DNA of 64,000 bases from Marinococcus halophilus. GTDB taxonomy: Bacteria > Bacillota > Bacilli > Bacillales > Marinococcaceae. This document shows positions 50,851-60,223 of the stretch, piece after piece (the first letter of the stretch is position 1; the number at the start of each line of letters is the position of its first letter). Position numbers and translations under genes: made by a program. The stretch is from contig NZ_NPFA01000004.1 of NCBI RefSeq assembly GCF_002265875.1, positions 62,001 through 126,000 of the forward strand. The letters run 5' to 3'. The notes under the pieces are model-generated. The model was not told the origin of the DNA. It did not search any database and saw nothing but the letters and a program-made list of their open reading frames with translations.

Positions 50851-51834
50851 TTACCCGGACGGCGGATCATCCAAAATTTCGCCGCTGTGCACCGTCTGGG
50901 TGTTTCCGTCTGACCTTTGAACCTGCAGTGCCCCTTCCTCCGTTATACGAAGAGCTTTTCCTTCTACTGTCTGCCTGGACGTCTCTACCTGGATAAAGCT
51001 GCCCAGAGTATCAGCCTTGGCGGTCCAGGCTGCTTTGACTGCACCAAATCCATTCGTTAAGTATTCATTATACCAGGTCTCGTAGCTTTTTAAGATAGAA
51101 GCGATAACCTGCGGACGGCTCTGGCGGACACCTGCGTACTGACGGATAGAGCCAGCTTTTTCAGCAAGTTCTTCAGTGAAATCCCCGTCGTTTTGATTCA
51201 CATTAATACCCATGCCGACAATGACCGTCTGTACTTCATCCATGTCTGCCTGCATTTCCGTTAGTATCCCTGCGACTTTTCTTTTATGAATGCGTATATC
51301 GTTCGGCCATTTAATCGTCGTCGGCTCCGGCAGATAACTGTCAAGCGCCTCGGCAAGAGCTACCGCTGACAACAGAGTGAGCTGCGGAGCGTAGCGCGGG
51401 GGCACCTGCGGGCGAAGCAGCAGGCTCATCCAAATGCCTTGTTCGGGCCTGCTCTGCCATACGCGCCCAAGTCTTCCGCGGCCCTGCATCTGTTCATTCG
51501 CGACCGCAATAAGTCCTTCTTTGGCTCCTTTTTCAGCTTCTTCCCTCACAATTTCCTGAGTGGAGGTAACGGTATCTTTATAAATAATCGGGCGGCCGAG
51601 ACGTGCAGTTGTAAGATGAAGCATTATTTCTTCTGTGCCGACACGGTCGGGAATACGCACCAGCCGGTATCCGCGCCGGGACGCTGCTTCAATTTCGTAC
51701 CCGTTTTTCCGCAGTTCTTCAATTTGTTTCCATACAGCAGTACGGGACACCTGCAGGTCATCGCTGATTTCCTGCCCGGACACCGGGCGATCCTGGTGAG
51801 CCATCAACAGCTGCAGCAATCGGTTTTTATTCAT
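50851..51834 (-). CDS. birA: bifunctional biotin ligase/repressor BirA
   Basis: A 327-residue class II biotin-protein ligase. The N-terminal winged helix-turn-helix (Q-E-I-S-D-D-L-Q-V-S-R-T-A-V-W-K-Q-I) makes it also a repressor of biotin genes. The biotin/ATP site is G-R-G-R-L-G-R-x-W near 117-125, with K-W-P-N-D near 188. It activates acetyl-CoA carboxylase and pyruvate carboxylase with biotin. It overlaps the end of cca by 4 bases. In B. subtilis panBCD follow birA; here dinG follows directly. Confidence 0.94.
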   Translation of the reverse strand: MNKNRLLQLLMAHQDRPVSGQEISDDLQVSRTAVWKQIEELRKNGYEIEAASRRGYRLVRIPDRVGTEEIMLHLTTARLGRPIIYKDTVTSTQEIVREEAEKGAKEGLIAVANEQMQGRGRLGRVWQSRPEQGIWMSLLLRPQVPPRYAPQLTLLSAVALAEALDSYLPEPTTIKWPNDIRIHKRKVAGILTEMQADMDEVQTVIVGMGINVNQNDGDFTEELAEKAGSIRQYAGVRQSRPQVIASILKSYETWYNEYLTNGFGAVKAAWTAKADTLGSFIQVETSRQTVEGKALRITEEGALQVQRSDGNTQTVHSGEILDDPPSG

Positions 51835-52985
51835 CGTTCTTTTTCCTCCAAATAGGCTAACAGCTTTTGTTCACTGTTTTCTACCTTTTCGTTCACAACC
51901 GCCTTTTCCAATAATGCTACTGCCTCTCCAATCTTCGCCGTGCCCTTGTAGGCCGGCATTAAAGCGATTGTCTTCGGCGGAAGCGCAAGCTCCTGACTGG
52001 AATGGATTGGAAGCCCTTCCCATTTTCTTTTCCATTCTGACCTGGGGCGTCGGTGGTAAGCAAAATACTTCCACTGTTTAAGTTCTTCAAGATCCGCCAC
52101 CTGCTGCGGCCCGAAATAATACAGCCACTGCAGCCATGTATCGGGGGAAGCGGGGACGTCGATCCGTTCCAACAGCCAGCGACACTGTTTTCGTGCCTGG
52201 TTGGAAAACCTCCATCCATGCAGCATGTTCAAGCTTCTATGCCCATACAGGGCGTATAATAAAGCTGCCCACGAAGCCTCTTTGCCAGCAGGGAATTGTA
52301 CAAGCGTCGAATGATAAAAAAAGGCGGACACCGTTTGTACTGCTTGCGGAAAATACGAAAACAGACGCAGCTCCCTCATGTTTTCCAGGGCGTCCAGCCG
52401 CTTTTGGCCCTCAAGCAGTCTGGTAATTTCATCACGTATTCGTTCCACAGCGGTATGTGCAAGACCAGCCGCAGCTGATTCTGCTGCCCGCTCGACTCCC
52501 GGGTCCAGCGAAAATCCGAGGACCGAACTAAACCGAAACGCCCGCACAACCCGAAGCGGATCAAGGGAAAAGGTCTGTTCAGCCGGGCCCGGCGTGCGCA
52601 GCACCTGCTGCCGGATGTCTCTCCGGCCGTTAAATGGATCTATTACCATGCCCTGTTCATCTGCTGCTATCGCGTTACATGTAAAATCCCGCTGCTGCAG
52701 GTCCTCTTCAATTGTTTTTGCCCCTGCGCGGAATGGGGTAACCTCCACGATATTCTTTCCACTCTTCACGAGCAGGGTTCCGTGTTTTTCCGACGGCTTC
52801 ACTGCGTGCGGAAATATAACCGAAAGTTCCTTCACAGTCGCGGCGGCTGCTATATCTATATCACTCGGCTCCCGGCTCATCAGCCCGTCGCGCACGGCTC
52901 CCCCTACCACGTAGGCATCGATGCCGCGCCGTCGTAACGTCTTGATAATATGCAGCCCTTCTTCCCACGTCTGCCCTTCGTTCAT
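51831..52985 (-). CDS. cca: CCA-adding tRNA nucleotidyltransferase
   Basis: A 384-residue class II enzyme: the head domain has G-G-A-V-R-D near 27-32 and the catalytic D-I-D-I near 42, then the R-D-F-T-C-N-A-I-A and L-D-P-L-R-V-V-R-A-F-R-F motifs, and a helical tail. It completes or repairs the tRNA 3' end. The length and single-polypeptide form are those of Bacillus CCA enzymes. It overlaps bshA by 1 base (TAATG) and birA by 4 bases, so it is tightly coupled. Confidence 0.94.
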   Translation of the reverse strand: MNEGQTWEEGLHIIKTLRRRGIDAYVVGGAVRDGLMSREPSDIDIAAAATVKELSVIFPHAVKPSEKHGTLLVKSGKNIVEVTPFRAGAKTIEEDLQQRDFTCNAIAADEQGMVIDPFNGRRDIRQQVLRTPGPAEQTFSLDPLRVVRAFRFSSVLGFSLDPGVERAAESAAAGLAHTAVERIRDEITRLLEGQKRLDALENMRELRLFSYFPQAVQTVSAFFYHSTLVQFPAGKEASWAALLYALYGHRSLNMLHGWRFSNQARKQCRWLLERIDVPASPDTWLQWLYYFGPQQVADLEELKQWKYFAYHRRPRSEWKRKWEGLPIHSSQELALPPKTIALMPAYKGTAKIGEAVALLEKAVVNEKVENSEQKLLAYLEEKER

Positions 52986-54112
52986 TATTCGTCCCCCATG
53001 GTCCGGCGGTACACTTCTTCGTATTGGGTTACGATGCGTGAGGAGGAGAAATGTTCTTCCACCACGTCGAGCGAACGCTGCTCAAACCGTTTCATTTTGT
53101 CTGGATCAAGTAGCAGTTCCACCGCCTGCTGGGCGGCTAGTTCCACAGCCCCGAGCGGCACAACATAGCCGGTTTCATTATGAAAAACTACTTCAGGAAT
53201 GCCTCCAACATCCGTGCCGATTACTGGCACTCCGCACGCCATTGCTTCCAGCGCGGCGAGTCCGAAGCTTTCTTTCTCGGAAAGAAGCAGCATCAGGTCA
53301 GCAATATGCAAATAGTCGGCGACCTCCCGCTGATTGCCTAAGAACAGCACATCCTGGTCAACGCCTAGTTTTTTTGCCTCGGCCCATGCCTTTTCCCGGT
53401 CCGGTCCGTCCCCGAGCATGACGAGCTTGCAGGAAACTTCGGTCTGTACTGCTGCAAATGTGCGAACAACGTCTACCACTCTTTTTACCGGCCGAAAATT
53501 AGAGACATGGAGAAGCACTTTTTCGTCCTCATCAATATTGTACGCTTTTTTTAAATCCTTTTTATCCTTTTTCGGGGCATAAACCCGTTCATCCACGAAA
53601 TTGTATATTGTATGAATATCACGGTCGACTTCAAGCATATGCCGGGTCTGGTTAACTAAAGCGTCAGACACGGCCGTTACTTCATCCGAACGCTGAATGG
53701 CGTAGCGGATAATGTCCCGAAGCGATGAATCATGTCCGAGAACGGTAATGTCAGTGCCGTGCAGCGTTGTTACTACTTTCACAGGATGGTCGGTCATATC
53801 TCTGGCTAAAATCGCACAGACAGCGTGAGGTACGGCGTAATGCACGTGCAGCACGTCAAGCTGCTCCCGGTTGACCACTTCCGCCATTTTACTTGCGAGT
53901 GTTAATGAATAAGGCGGGTACTGAAACACTTCGTACTGATTCACGGAAACTTCGTGGTAATAAATATTCGGTGAGGTTTCGGTTAAACGATATGGGATGG
54001 CCGAGGTGATGAAATGGATCTCATGGCCTTGTTCAGCGAGCAGCTTGCCGAGCTCCGTCGCAATCACTCCCGACCCTCCTACCGTCGGGTAGCACGTTAT
54101 TCCAATTTTCAT
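52985..54112 (-). CDS. bshA: N-acetyl-alpha-D-glucosaminyl L-malate synthase
   Basis: A 375-residue GT4 glycosyltransferase, the first enzyme of bacillithiol synthesis (UDP-GlcNAc plus L-malate). The N-terminal G-I-T-C-Y-P-T-V-G-G-S-G-V-I-A-T-E-L-G is the signature of BshA, with L-L-H-V-S-N-F-R-P-V-K-R near 215 and the E-K-E-S-F-G-L-A-A-L-E-A-M-A-C-G-V-P-V-I-G-T motif near 280-300. bshB1 lies just upstream, which supports the call. Confidence 0.95.
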   Translation of the reverse strand: MKIGITCYPTVGGSGVIATELGKLLAEQGHEIHFITSAIPYRLTETSPNIYYHEVSVNQYEVFQYPPYSLTLASKMAEVVNREQLDVLHVHYAVPHAVCAILARDMTDHPVKVVTTLHGTDITVLGHDSSLRDIIRYAIQRSDEVTAVSDALVNQTRHMLEVDRDIHTIYNFVDERVYAPKKDKKDLKKAYNIDEDEKVLLHVSNFRPVKRVVDVVRTFAAVQTEVSCKLVMLGDGPDREKAWAEAKKLGVDQDVLFLGNQREVADYLHIADLMLLLSEKESFGLAALEAMACGVPVIGTDVGGIPEVVFHNETGYVVPLGAVELAAQQAVELLLDPDKMKRFEQRSLDVVEEHFSSSRIVTQYEEVYRRTMGDE

Positions 54113-54114
54113 GC

Positions 54115-54825
54115 TTAGTCACTTCCTTGTTTGCCGGGCACCTGTTGAAAAAGCATCGGAGTTTCTGCGATAAACCCTTCCGCGTAAGTCACTCCCGTTT
54201 CTTTGCCGAATAGTCGGTCTCTTGCCTGTATCGTTTCGAGGTACCCATCCGTAAGCGGCGTACTTGTGGCCTCTTCTCCCAGATTAAACTGGCTTTTATA
54301 CGCCCGTAATGCCGCTTCTTTGTCACCGGCGGCCGTGGTGATATCCACATAAAAGGTCGGCCGGTGGTAGCCGTTAATCATGTAGTAGTACATGTCTGGC
54401 ACCTTGTGGGCATTTTCATCCACACCCGGATAAAGCTTAACCCCCGCATCAAACAAAGCCCGCTTAACGATATTCCCGGCATCGCCGTGGTCCGGATGCC
54501 GATCGATATAGTAAGGGGCAAATATCGTGTCCGGCTGGATGCGGCGGATCAGCTGCACAAGCTGCGTGTACTCTTCCTGGGTTACTGCTGTAAGCATCCG
54601 GTCTCTCCAGGTAAGCTGAAGCCGCTGGGCACCGAGGATTTCCGCCGCACGCTCTGCTTCCTGCTGCCTTGTTTCCACCGTGCCGTTGGATGAAAGGTCC
54701 CCCTCTGTCAGGGAAAGCATATAGACATTGTCGGTTTTACTGTGCTGCGCTACCGTTCCGCCCATCCCGATTTCGATATCATCAGGATGGGCTCCCACGG
54801 TTAAAAGCGTTCGTTTATGTGTCAT
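54115..54825 (-). CDS. bshB1: bacillithiol deacetylase BshB1
   Basis: A 236-residue LmbE/PIG-L deacetylase. The zinc site is A-H-P-D-D near residues 12-16 with a distal His in R-H-P-D-H-G-D-A near 110-117. It removes the acetyl group from GlcNAc-malate. It starts 11 bases inside the end of mgsA and ends 2 bases before bshA, so the three genes are tightly packed as in B. subtilis. Confidence 0.94.
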   Translation of the reverse strand: MTHKRTLLTVGAHPDDIEIGMGGTVAQHSKTDNVYMLSLTEGDLSSNGTVETRQQEAERAAEILGAQRLQLTWRDRMLTAVTQEEYTQLVQLIRRIQPDTIFAPYYIDRHPDHGDAGNIVKRALFDAGVKLYPGVDENAHKVPDMYYYMINGYHRPTFYVDITTAAGDKEAALRAYKSQFNLGEEATSTPLTDGYLETIQARDRLFGKETGVTYAEGFIAETPMLFQQVPGKQGSD

Positions 54826-55234
54826 ATTGATCTGTGGACTCCTTTAAAATCTCCCGAAAGGCAAACAATCCGTGTTCCAGGCCTTTAATCAGCACTTCAG
54901 CCGCAGCCATATTTGTTGCCAGCGGCACCCCATGTACGTCAGCAAGCCTCATCAGGGCCGTAATATCGGGTTCATGAGGCTGTGCAGTTAACGGGTCCCG
55001 GAAAAAAAGCACCAGGTCCACCTGCTGTTCCGCTATTTTTGCCCCGATCTGCTGATCGCCCCCGAGCGGCCCGGACTGATATTGTTTTACGTGCAGGCCT
55101 GCTTCCTTCTGCAGTCTTCCTCCGGTGGTTCCTGTTGCTGAAAGAGTATGACGCTCGAGAATATGTCTGTAGGCTTCGGCAAACCGAATGAGGTCGTCTT
55201 TTTTCTTATCATGGGCAATCAATGCGATATTCAT
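54815..55234 (-). CDS. mgsA: methylglyoxal synthase
   Basis: A 139-residue MgsA: I-A-L-I-A-H-D-x-K-K at the start, the phosphate-binding T-G-T-T-G near 34-38, the catalytic G-P-L-G-G-D-Q-Q near 55-62, and F-F-R-D-P-L near 77-82. It turns dihydroxyacetone phosphate into methylglyoxal, a bypass of lower glycolysis. It lies between dapB and bshB1; the enzyme product is detoxified with bacillithiol, so the grouping makes sense. Confidence 0.95.
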   Translation of the reverse strand: MNIALIAHDKKKDDLIRFAEAYRHILERHTLSATGTTGGRLQKEAGLHVKQYQSGPLGGDQQIGAKIAEQQVDLVLFFRDPLTAQPHEPDITALMRLADVHGVPLATNMAAAEVLIKGLEHGLFAFREILKESTDQYDT

Positions 55235-55246
55235 AAAAAAGTCCCC

Positions 55247-56050
55247 TTACTCCAGAATATTTTCGAGGCCATACACAAGTTCTTTCATCGTGATTACCTG
55301 CTCGATTGCAAATTTAACTCCCGGCATAAACGACGCACGGTTAATCGAGTCGTGCCGTATAGTGAGTGTCTGGCCTTCACCGCCAAACATTACCTGCTGA
55401 TGAGCCACCAGCCCTGGAAGACGGGTGCTGTGAATCCGCATCCCATCGAGCTCCGCCCCGCGGGCTCCCGGCATGGTTTCTTTTTCCTCCGGGTGCCCCT
55501 GGGTTTTTTTGGCCCGGTTTTCTTGAATCAGCTTTGCTGTTTTCACGGCTGTGCCAGACGGAGCGTCGAGCTTACGGTCATGATGGAGTTCAGTAATCTC
55601 TACATCCGGGAAGTAGGCCGCTGCCATTTGTGACATTTTCATCATCAGAACAGCACCAATGGCAAAGTTTGGAACAATCAGCACTCCCCGCTGCTGTTCC
55701 TTCGCTTTCTGCCGCAGGCGTTCAAGATCTTCATCAGAAAAACCGGTAGTCCCGACGACAGGTGCCAGTCCGTAATCGAGCGCTTTCTCTGTATGTACCT
55801 TTCCAATTTCCGGAGTAGTCAGATCTACAAACACTTCTGCTCCAATCTCGCTAAGACACTGGTCGACGTTCGTATAGACGCGGGCTTCCAGGTTGGGCAT
55901 GCCTTCGATATCGGAAAGCAAAGCACCCTCGTATTTATGATCCACTACGGCAGCGAGCTCCAGGTGCTCTTCTCTTTCAATCATATGTACAGCTTCTTTG
56001 CCCATGTTTCCTCTTGGCCCGGCAACAATAACGCGGATTGATTCAGTCAT
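55247..56050 (-). CDS. dapB: 4-hydroxy-tetrahydrodipicolinate reductase
   Basis: A 267-residue DapB. The Rossmann motif is [10 protein letters not shown] near 8-17, and the catalytic [15 protein letters not shown] segment lies near 152-166. It makes tetrahydrodipicolinate in the lysine/peptidoglycan branch. It overlaps the mazG-like gene by 4 bases (ATGA). The gene for the previous step, dapA, is at the left edge of the window. Confidence 0.95.
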   Translation of the reverse strand: MTESIRVIVAGPRGNMGKEAVHMIEREEHLELAAVVDHKYEGALLSDIEGMPNLEARVYTNVDQCLSEIGAEVFVDLTTPEIGKVHTEKALDYGLAPVVGTTGFSDEDLERLRQKAKEQQRGVLIVPNFAIGAVLMMKMSQMAAAYFPDVEITELHHDRKLDAPSGTAVKTAKLIQENRAKKTQGHPEEKETMPGARGAELDGMRIHSTRLPGLVAHQQVMFGGEGQTLTIRHDSINRASFMPGVKFAIEQVITMKELVYGLENILE

Positions 56051-56388
56051 TTGTCATTCTCCTTTTTCGTCCATCTATCCTGATCTCTTGTTTCAAACTT
56101 GTCCATTACGATACGAAAGGCTTCCTCTAGATCAATATCAAGTGAATTCGCAAAGCAAATAAGCACAAACAGCAGATCGCCCATTTCTTTATCCAGAGAT
56201 TTATGCTCTTCGCTTTCTTTTTTCGGCTTTTCTCCGTAGTAGTGATTAATTTCTCTGGCAAGCTCGCCCGTTTCCTCGGTCATTCTTGCAAGCATGGCCA
56301 GCGGACTGAAATACCCTTCTTCAAACTGGCCGATAAAGGCGTCTACCTTTTCCTGCATATCTTTCATTGTTATTTGTTCCTGTGTCAT
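56047..56388 (-). CDS. MazG-like nucleotide pyrophosphohydrolase (YpjD)
   Basis: A 113-residue all-alpha NTP pyrophosphohydrolase. The metal-binding E-x-G-E-L and [10 protein letters not shown] motifs at about 40-44 and 66-76 are intact. The single-domain form matches B. subtilis YpjD, which stands first in the dapB-mgsA-bshB1 operon. It likely hydrolyses non-canonical dNTPs. GAGGAAG precedes the ATG. Confidence 0.9.
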   Translation of the reverse strand: MTQEQITMKDMQEKVDAFIGQFEEGYFSPLAMLARMTEETGELAREINHYYGEKPKKESEEHKSLDKEMGDLLFVLICFANSLDIDLEEAFRIVMDKFETRDQDRWTKKENDK

Positions 56389-56406
56389 ACCGGCTTCCTC
56401 CCCTCA

Positions 56407-56435
56407 ATCGTATAAAAATCCTTTTGGTTTGACAA
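56407..56435 (-). promoter_or_regulatory. sigma-A promoter of mazG-dapB-mgsA-bshB1-bshA-cca-birA operon
   Basis: On the minus strand TTGTCA (56430-56435), 17 bases and TACGAT (56407-56412). It lies just upstream of the mazG-like ATG at 56388. Confidence 0.65.
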
Positions 56436-56442
56436 ACATCGA

Positions 56443-56471
56443 TTGCCTCCTGCTGCAGGCTTTACTATAAT
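56443..56471 (+). promoter_or_regulatory. sigma-A promoter of the YitT-family gene
   Basis: TTGCCT (56443-56448), exactly 17 bases and TATAAT (56466-56471). The predicted transcript starts near 56478, about 24 bases before the ribosome binding site at 56501-56508. Confidence 0.7.
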
Positions 56472-56515
56472 GTAACGGTTGATACGAGCTTTCCGGCCAG
56501 AGAGGAGGAATCATT

Positions 56516-57385
56516 ATTAACGTTTGGATACATACCCGTAATATCTTTTTTGTCGTACTTGGCTCTGCCATTATGAGTTTTGGACTCGTCTATTTTAACA
56601 TGCAAAACCAGCTAGCGGACGGCGGCTTTACTGGTATTACCCTAATTCTTTATAATTTATTCAATATCAACCCAGCCTTCAGCAACCTTTTTCTGAATAT
56701 TCCAGTTCTGATTTTGGGCTGGCGGCTGCTTGGCCGGCACGTGTTTGTCTATACGCTTATAAGTACAGCCGCTGTCAGCTTTTTTCTATGGCTGTTTCAA
56801 AAAGTCGATCTCCTCCGTCTACCGCTCCAGGATGACCTTGTGCTTGTCGCCCTGTTTGCCGGAGTTTTTGTTGGTTCAGGGCTCGGCATTGTTTTCCGGT
56901 ACGGCGGTACGACCGGGGGAGCCGACATTATCGCCAAGCTTGCAAGCAACGTATTCGGCTGGACGATGGGGCGGTCATTGTTTATGTTCGATGCTTTCGT
57001 AATCATTGCTTCCCTGTTGTATTTGGACTACCGGGAAGCGATGTATACACTTGTGTTCGTGTTCGTGGCTGCGCGGGTCATCGATTTTATTCAGCAGGGC
57101 GCATACTCCGGCAAAGCTGCCATGATCATTTCCGATCAGGCGCCGGAGGTAGCTGATGCCATTTTACAGGAAATGAACCGAGGAGCGACCATATTAAATG
57201 GAAAAGGAAGCTTCACCCGCCAGGAAAAAGAAATACTTTACTGCGTGGTCGGTAAAAATGAACTGATGCGTCTGAAGCATCTTGTCGAGCGGGTGGACCC
57301 CCATGCATTTGTTACAGTTAATGATGTACAGGATGTTATTGGCGAAGGCTTTACTCTCGATGAAAACAAAAACCCGCTGCAATGA
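56516..57385 (+). CDS. YitT-family membrane protein (YpjC-like), likely AUU start
   Basis: A 289-residue protein with about five membrane helices in the first 180 residues (DUF161) and a C-terminal cytoplasmic DUF2179 domain at about 200-280 (G-A-T-I-L-N-G-K-G-S-F-T, then D-P-H-A-F-V-T-V-N-D-V-Q-D-V). The family marker G-G-x-T-G-I is at about residues 38-43. The first ATG in frame is 56573, but no ribosome binding site precedes it and it would cut into the first helix. AGAGGAGG at 56501-56508 lies 7 bases before ATT 56516 (and 4 before ATT 56513). No ATG, GTG or TTG occurs in frame between the upstream stop and 56573. Confidence 0.82.
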   Translation: MNVWIHTRNIFFVVLGSAIMSFGLVYFNMQNQLADGGFTGITLILYNLFNINPAFSNLFLNIPVLILGWRLLGRHVFVYTLISTAAVSFFLWLFQKVDLLRLPLQDDLVLVALFAGVFVGSGLGIVFRYGGTTGGADIIAKLASNVFGWTMGRSLFMFDAFVIIASLLYLDYREAMYTLVFVFVAARVIDFIQQGAYSGKAAMIISDQAPEVADAILQEMNRGATILNGKGSFTRQEKEILYCVVGKNELMRLKHLVERVDPHAFVTVNDVQDVIGEGFTLDENKNPLQ

Positions 57386-57418
57386 GGAAATCCCCAGGCT
57401 CTCAGTGTCTGACAGACA

Positions 57419-57455
57419 AAAACACCTGCGCCGATCGTTATCGGGCAGGTGTTTT
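57419..57455. terminator. bidirectional terminator between YitT-family gene and yugP
   Basis: AAAACACCTGC (57419-57429) with GCAGGTGTTTT (57445-57455), continued by an inner CCGAT/ATCGG stem with a single bulge. Confidence 0.9.
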
Positions 57456-57458
57456 CCA

Positions 57459-58136
57459 CTATTCTTCGCTTGTCATGAGAAACATGGCGATAAAACGTCC
57501 CAGTTCCAGCACGGCTACCAGAGCAGCTGCAACGTACGTTAATGCTGCGGCGTCAAGCACTTTTTTCGTTTCCCGCTCTTCGTTGTTGCTGATAATACCG
57601 GTTGCCACTATTTGGTTCATTGCCCGGCTGCTCGCGTTAAATTCCACCGGAAGAGTGACAACCTGGAACAGTACGGCGGCCGAAAAGAATATGATACCTG
57701 CCAGAAACATGCCGGTCGATTGAAGAAAAATACCTCCAAGGATTAAAAAGAACGACAGGTTTGAGCCAGTCGAAGCAACCGGCGCAAGCGAGGAACGGAA
57801 GCGCAAGAACGCGTAGTTTTCTGCGTCCTGGATAGCGTGCCCCACCTCGTGGGAAGCAATGGCCTGAGCCGCTACTGTCGAATTGTAGTAGTTCTCCTCC
57901 GACAAGCGGACGACTTTTTTCGAAGGATCATAATGATCCGTTAATTTTCCTTTAGTTGGCTCTACGCGTACGTTATAGATGCCGTTTTCCTCCAGGATTT
58001 TTTTTGCGACAGAGGCGCCTGTCATCCCGGACGAATTGCTTACGTTCGAATATTTTTTGTATGCTTTTTTCACTTTGGACTGCGCCCAAAGCGGAATGAG
58101 GATCAGCGCTGCTAAATATAACAGAAGCATTCCCAT
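57459..58136 (-). CDS. yugP: zinc metallopeptidase YugP
   Basis: A 225-residue membrane-bound protease of the YugP family. The N-terminal helix (2-18), the zinc motif H-E-V-G-H-A-I-Q near residues 95-102, and C-terminal membrane helices (about 120-165 and 195-222) are typical. It probably takes part in membrane protein turnover; substrates are unknown. The ATG at 58136 has GGGATGAG upstream. It is convergent with the YitT-family gene. Confidence 0.88.
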   Translation of the reverse strand: MGMLLLYLAALILIPLWAQSKVKKAYKKYSNVSNSSGMTGASVAKKILEENGIYNVRVEPTKGKLTDHYDPSKKVVRLSEENYYNSTVAAQAIASHEVGHAIQDAENYAFLRFRSSLAPVASTGSNLSFFLILGGIFLQSTGMFLAGIIFFSAAVLFQVVTLPVEFNASSRAMNQIVATGIISNNEERETKKVLDAAALTYVAAALVAVLELGRFIAMFLMTSEE

Positions 58137-58207
58137 TTTTTCTCATCCCTCCATTTATATATACTTACATTATATGCAGACGGGGGTATAAAGTCAAAGA
58201 TTACGCA

Positions 58208-58810
58208 CTATTCCTCCATGAGCCGAAGCTCTGGCCGGCCGGGGCTGAGCCTCCACCAGAGCAGCAGTCCGACCGAAAGAATGCTGAGCCAGAACGTGCC
58301 GTAGCCGATTAGGGAAATATACGGCTCAAGTGGTGTGGAAACCCACGGATACATTCCAAAAACATAATCAATCACGTCATTATGTAGCGTCCATACGGCC
58401 ACTGCCCCGATATGCCAGAGCTTCACCCGGTAATATGGAAGATACAGCAGCGCCTGCAGTGCCATGCCCGCATGAGAGGCAATAAGCATGTAGTGCTGCC
58501 AGCTGAGCGCCTCTCCGGCAATGCCGGAAAACACATTCATTCCTACCGCCCAAAGCCCGTATTTCACAAGTGTTATAAAAGCGAATGCTTCCGCCAGTCC
58601 GCTTCTCCTGCCAATAATGTACAGACCGAGAACGACCGTAAAAACCAGGCTCGCCGTCGGGCTGTCCGGGACGAAAGGCAGAAACACAGCCGGAGTCTGC
58701 TGCAGCTGCCCTCCGTACCAGACGTAGCCGTAAATAGTGCCGAGCGCGTTAATAATAAAAAGCGGGATTAACACATAGGGCGTCCCAAACCATCCAAGTA
58801 GCTGTTTCAC
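58208..58810 (-). CDS. ypjA: DUF1405 membrane protein (YpjA)
   Basis: A 200-residue protein with about five to six membrane helices and several conserved motifs of DUF1405 (F-V-P-D-S-P-T-A-S-L, I-K/T-L-V-K-Y-G-L-W, H-N-D-V-I-D-Y). B. subtilis YpjA lies in the same area next to ypiA/ypjB. Function is unknown. It is followed by yugP after about 70 bases. Confidence 0.85.
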   Translation of the reverse strand: MKQLLGWFGTPYVLIPLFIINALGTIYGYVWYGGQLQQTPAVFLPFVPDSPTASLVFTVVLGLYIIGRRSGLAEAFAFITLVKYGLWAVGMNVFSGIAGEALSWQHYMLIASHAGMALQALLYLPYYRVKLWHIGAVAVWTLHNDVIDYVFGMYPWVSTPLEPYISLIGYGTFWLSILSVGLLLWWRLSPGRPELRLMEE

Positions 58811-58861
58811 TGTATCATCCGCCTCATTGTATATGTAGGAAAAGACACCAGGTTCGTGTCT

Positions 58862-60121
58862 TTATTCGCTCATACGAAGGTCTTCAAGCAGAAGCTGCAG
58901 CTCTGTGTTGTCCGGCTGCATAACTGAAGCCTGTTCCAGATGCTTCAACGCGTTTTCACGGTAGCCAAGCTCGAGCAGCAGACGTCCGTATTCTTCGAGA
59001 AATACTTCGTTTTCCTGGTATACGCTGTAAACCTCTTCATACTTTTCCTTTGCCTCGACGGGCTCGTCCTGAAGGTTTTTGGCACGGGCATAGTACCACT
59101 GAAAACGCACGTCCGGCTCGCCCATTTCGTACAAATGATCAATCAGATCAATCATTGCCTCTGGTTCTTCCTGCTCCATCCACATGCTGAGGAGCGCATT
59201 CGCCGCTTCCAGATGTCCCGGATTTAAAGCCAAAGCCTCTTTCAGGTGTTTCTCTCCTTCTCCTTCATTGCCAAGTGCCATGTAAAGCTTTCCGGCTTCC
59301 GCATACAGATTCTCATTGTGTTCATCTTCCTTTATGCCAGCCTGTGCTGCTTCAAGGGCCTTTTCATGATCTTCGAGCCCTTCGTAGCTTCGCACCAGGT
59401 ACGGATATAACGCCACAAAGTCTTTATCCATATTCCGGAGTTCTTCAAATTTCTCCGCGGCCAGCTGATAAACACTCACCTGTAGAGCCGTATACCCATA
59501 GCCGAACAGCGCATGAAGCTCGGTGTGTTCTTTCAGTCCGGCTTCGTAGTAATTCAGCGCATCCTCAAATGAACCGGTTACGCTGTATGCTTCAGCGAGA
59601 CGTAGGTTCAGACTGCCGTCCGGAAATTTAAACCCGGCGCCCTCGGCCTGCTTCAAGTAAGGAATACTTTTGGCATAATCCCCACGCGATAAATAATAAT
59701 CGCCGACAGCGGCAAGCAGTACCGGCTCTTCAGGGCTCTGCTTTAAGGCGTCCAGAAGTTTCTGTTCCGCTACTTCATCAAGCCCCTGCATCTGATACAG
59801 ATCGGCCAGCAGAAGCTGAGCCCGTAAATATTCTTCGTCTGATTCTTTCACTTCGAGCAGCCACTCAATTGCCTCATCTTCATCGTCGAGGTCAATGGCA
59901 TTCTCGGCCGCCGTAGTGAGCAGAGCCCCCTCGTCCGGGTAGTTCCCGAGCAGCTCTTCAATAAGTGGCTGAGCCTTATCCGAGCGGCCCAGCTCCTGGT
60001 ACACTTCCACAATATCGTATTTTTCCTGATCGTTCGCAGATTTGGTATATTTCTCGAGCTCTTCCAGGCCTTTTTCCGTATCACCATTTTTTATCGTTTC
60101 GAGGATCGTTTCTAAATTCAC
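58862..60121 (-). CDS. ypiA: TPR-repeat protein YpiA
   Basis: A 419-residue soluble protein made of about nine tetratricopeptide-like repeats (for example residues 1-30, 100-130, 135-165, 270-300 and 370-405: L-x-x-x-G-x-x-x-x-A-x-x-x-x-x-x-A). It is very acidic. The start is GTG (60119-60121), with AAAGG about 11 bases upstream. In B. subtilis ypiA follows the trp-his-tyr-aroE genes, and the same neighbourhood is seen here except that aroE is absent. It is a protein-binding scaffold; partners are unknown. Confidence 0.87.
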   Translation of the reverse strand: MNLETILETIKNGDTEKGLEELEKYTKSANDQEKYDIVEVYQELGRSDKAQPLIEELLGNYPDEGALLTTAAENAIDLDDEDEAIEWLLEVKESDEEYLRAQLLLADLYQMQGLDEVAEQKLLDALKQSPEEPVLLAAVGDYYLSRGDYAKSIPYLKQAEGAGFKFPDGSLNLRLAEAYSVTGSFEDALNYYEAGLKEHTELHALFGYGYTALQVSVYQLAAEKFEELRNMDKDFVALYPYLVRSYEGLEDHEKALEAAQAGIKEDEHNENLYAEAGKLYMALGNEGEGEKHLKEALALNPGHLEAANALLSMWMEQEEPEAMIDLIDHLYEMGEPDVRFQWYYARAKNLQDEPVEAKEKYEEVYSVYQENEVFLEEYGRLLLELGYRENALKHLEQASVMQPDNTELQLLLEDLRMSE

Positions 60122-60168
60122 GCCGTCAACAACCTTTCTCCCAGATAAATCTCGTTTAGCACTGTGTA

Positions 60169-60198
60169 ATTATAGCAAACATTGCCTGCTGTGACGAA
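60169..60198 (-). promoter_or_regulatory. promoter of ypiA
   Basis: On the minus strand a perfect TATAAT (60169-60174), an 18-base spacer and TTCGTC (60193-60198) lie about 50-80 bases before the ypiA start. Confidence 0.5.
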
Positions 60199-60223
60199 CA
60201 GAAAACCTTTAATCCCGCCTCCT

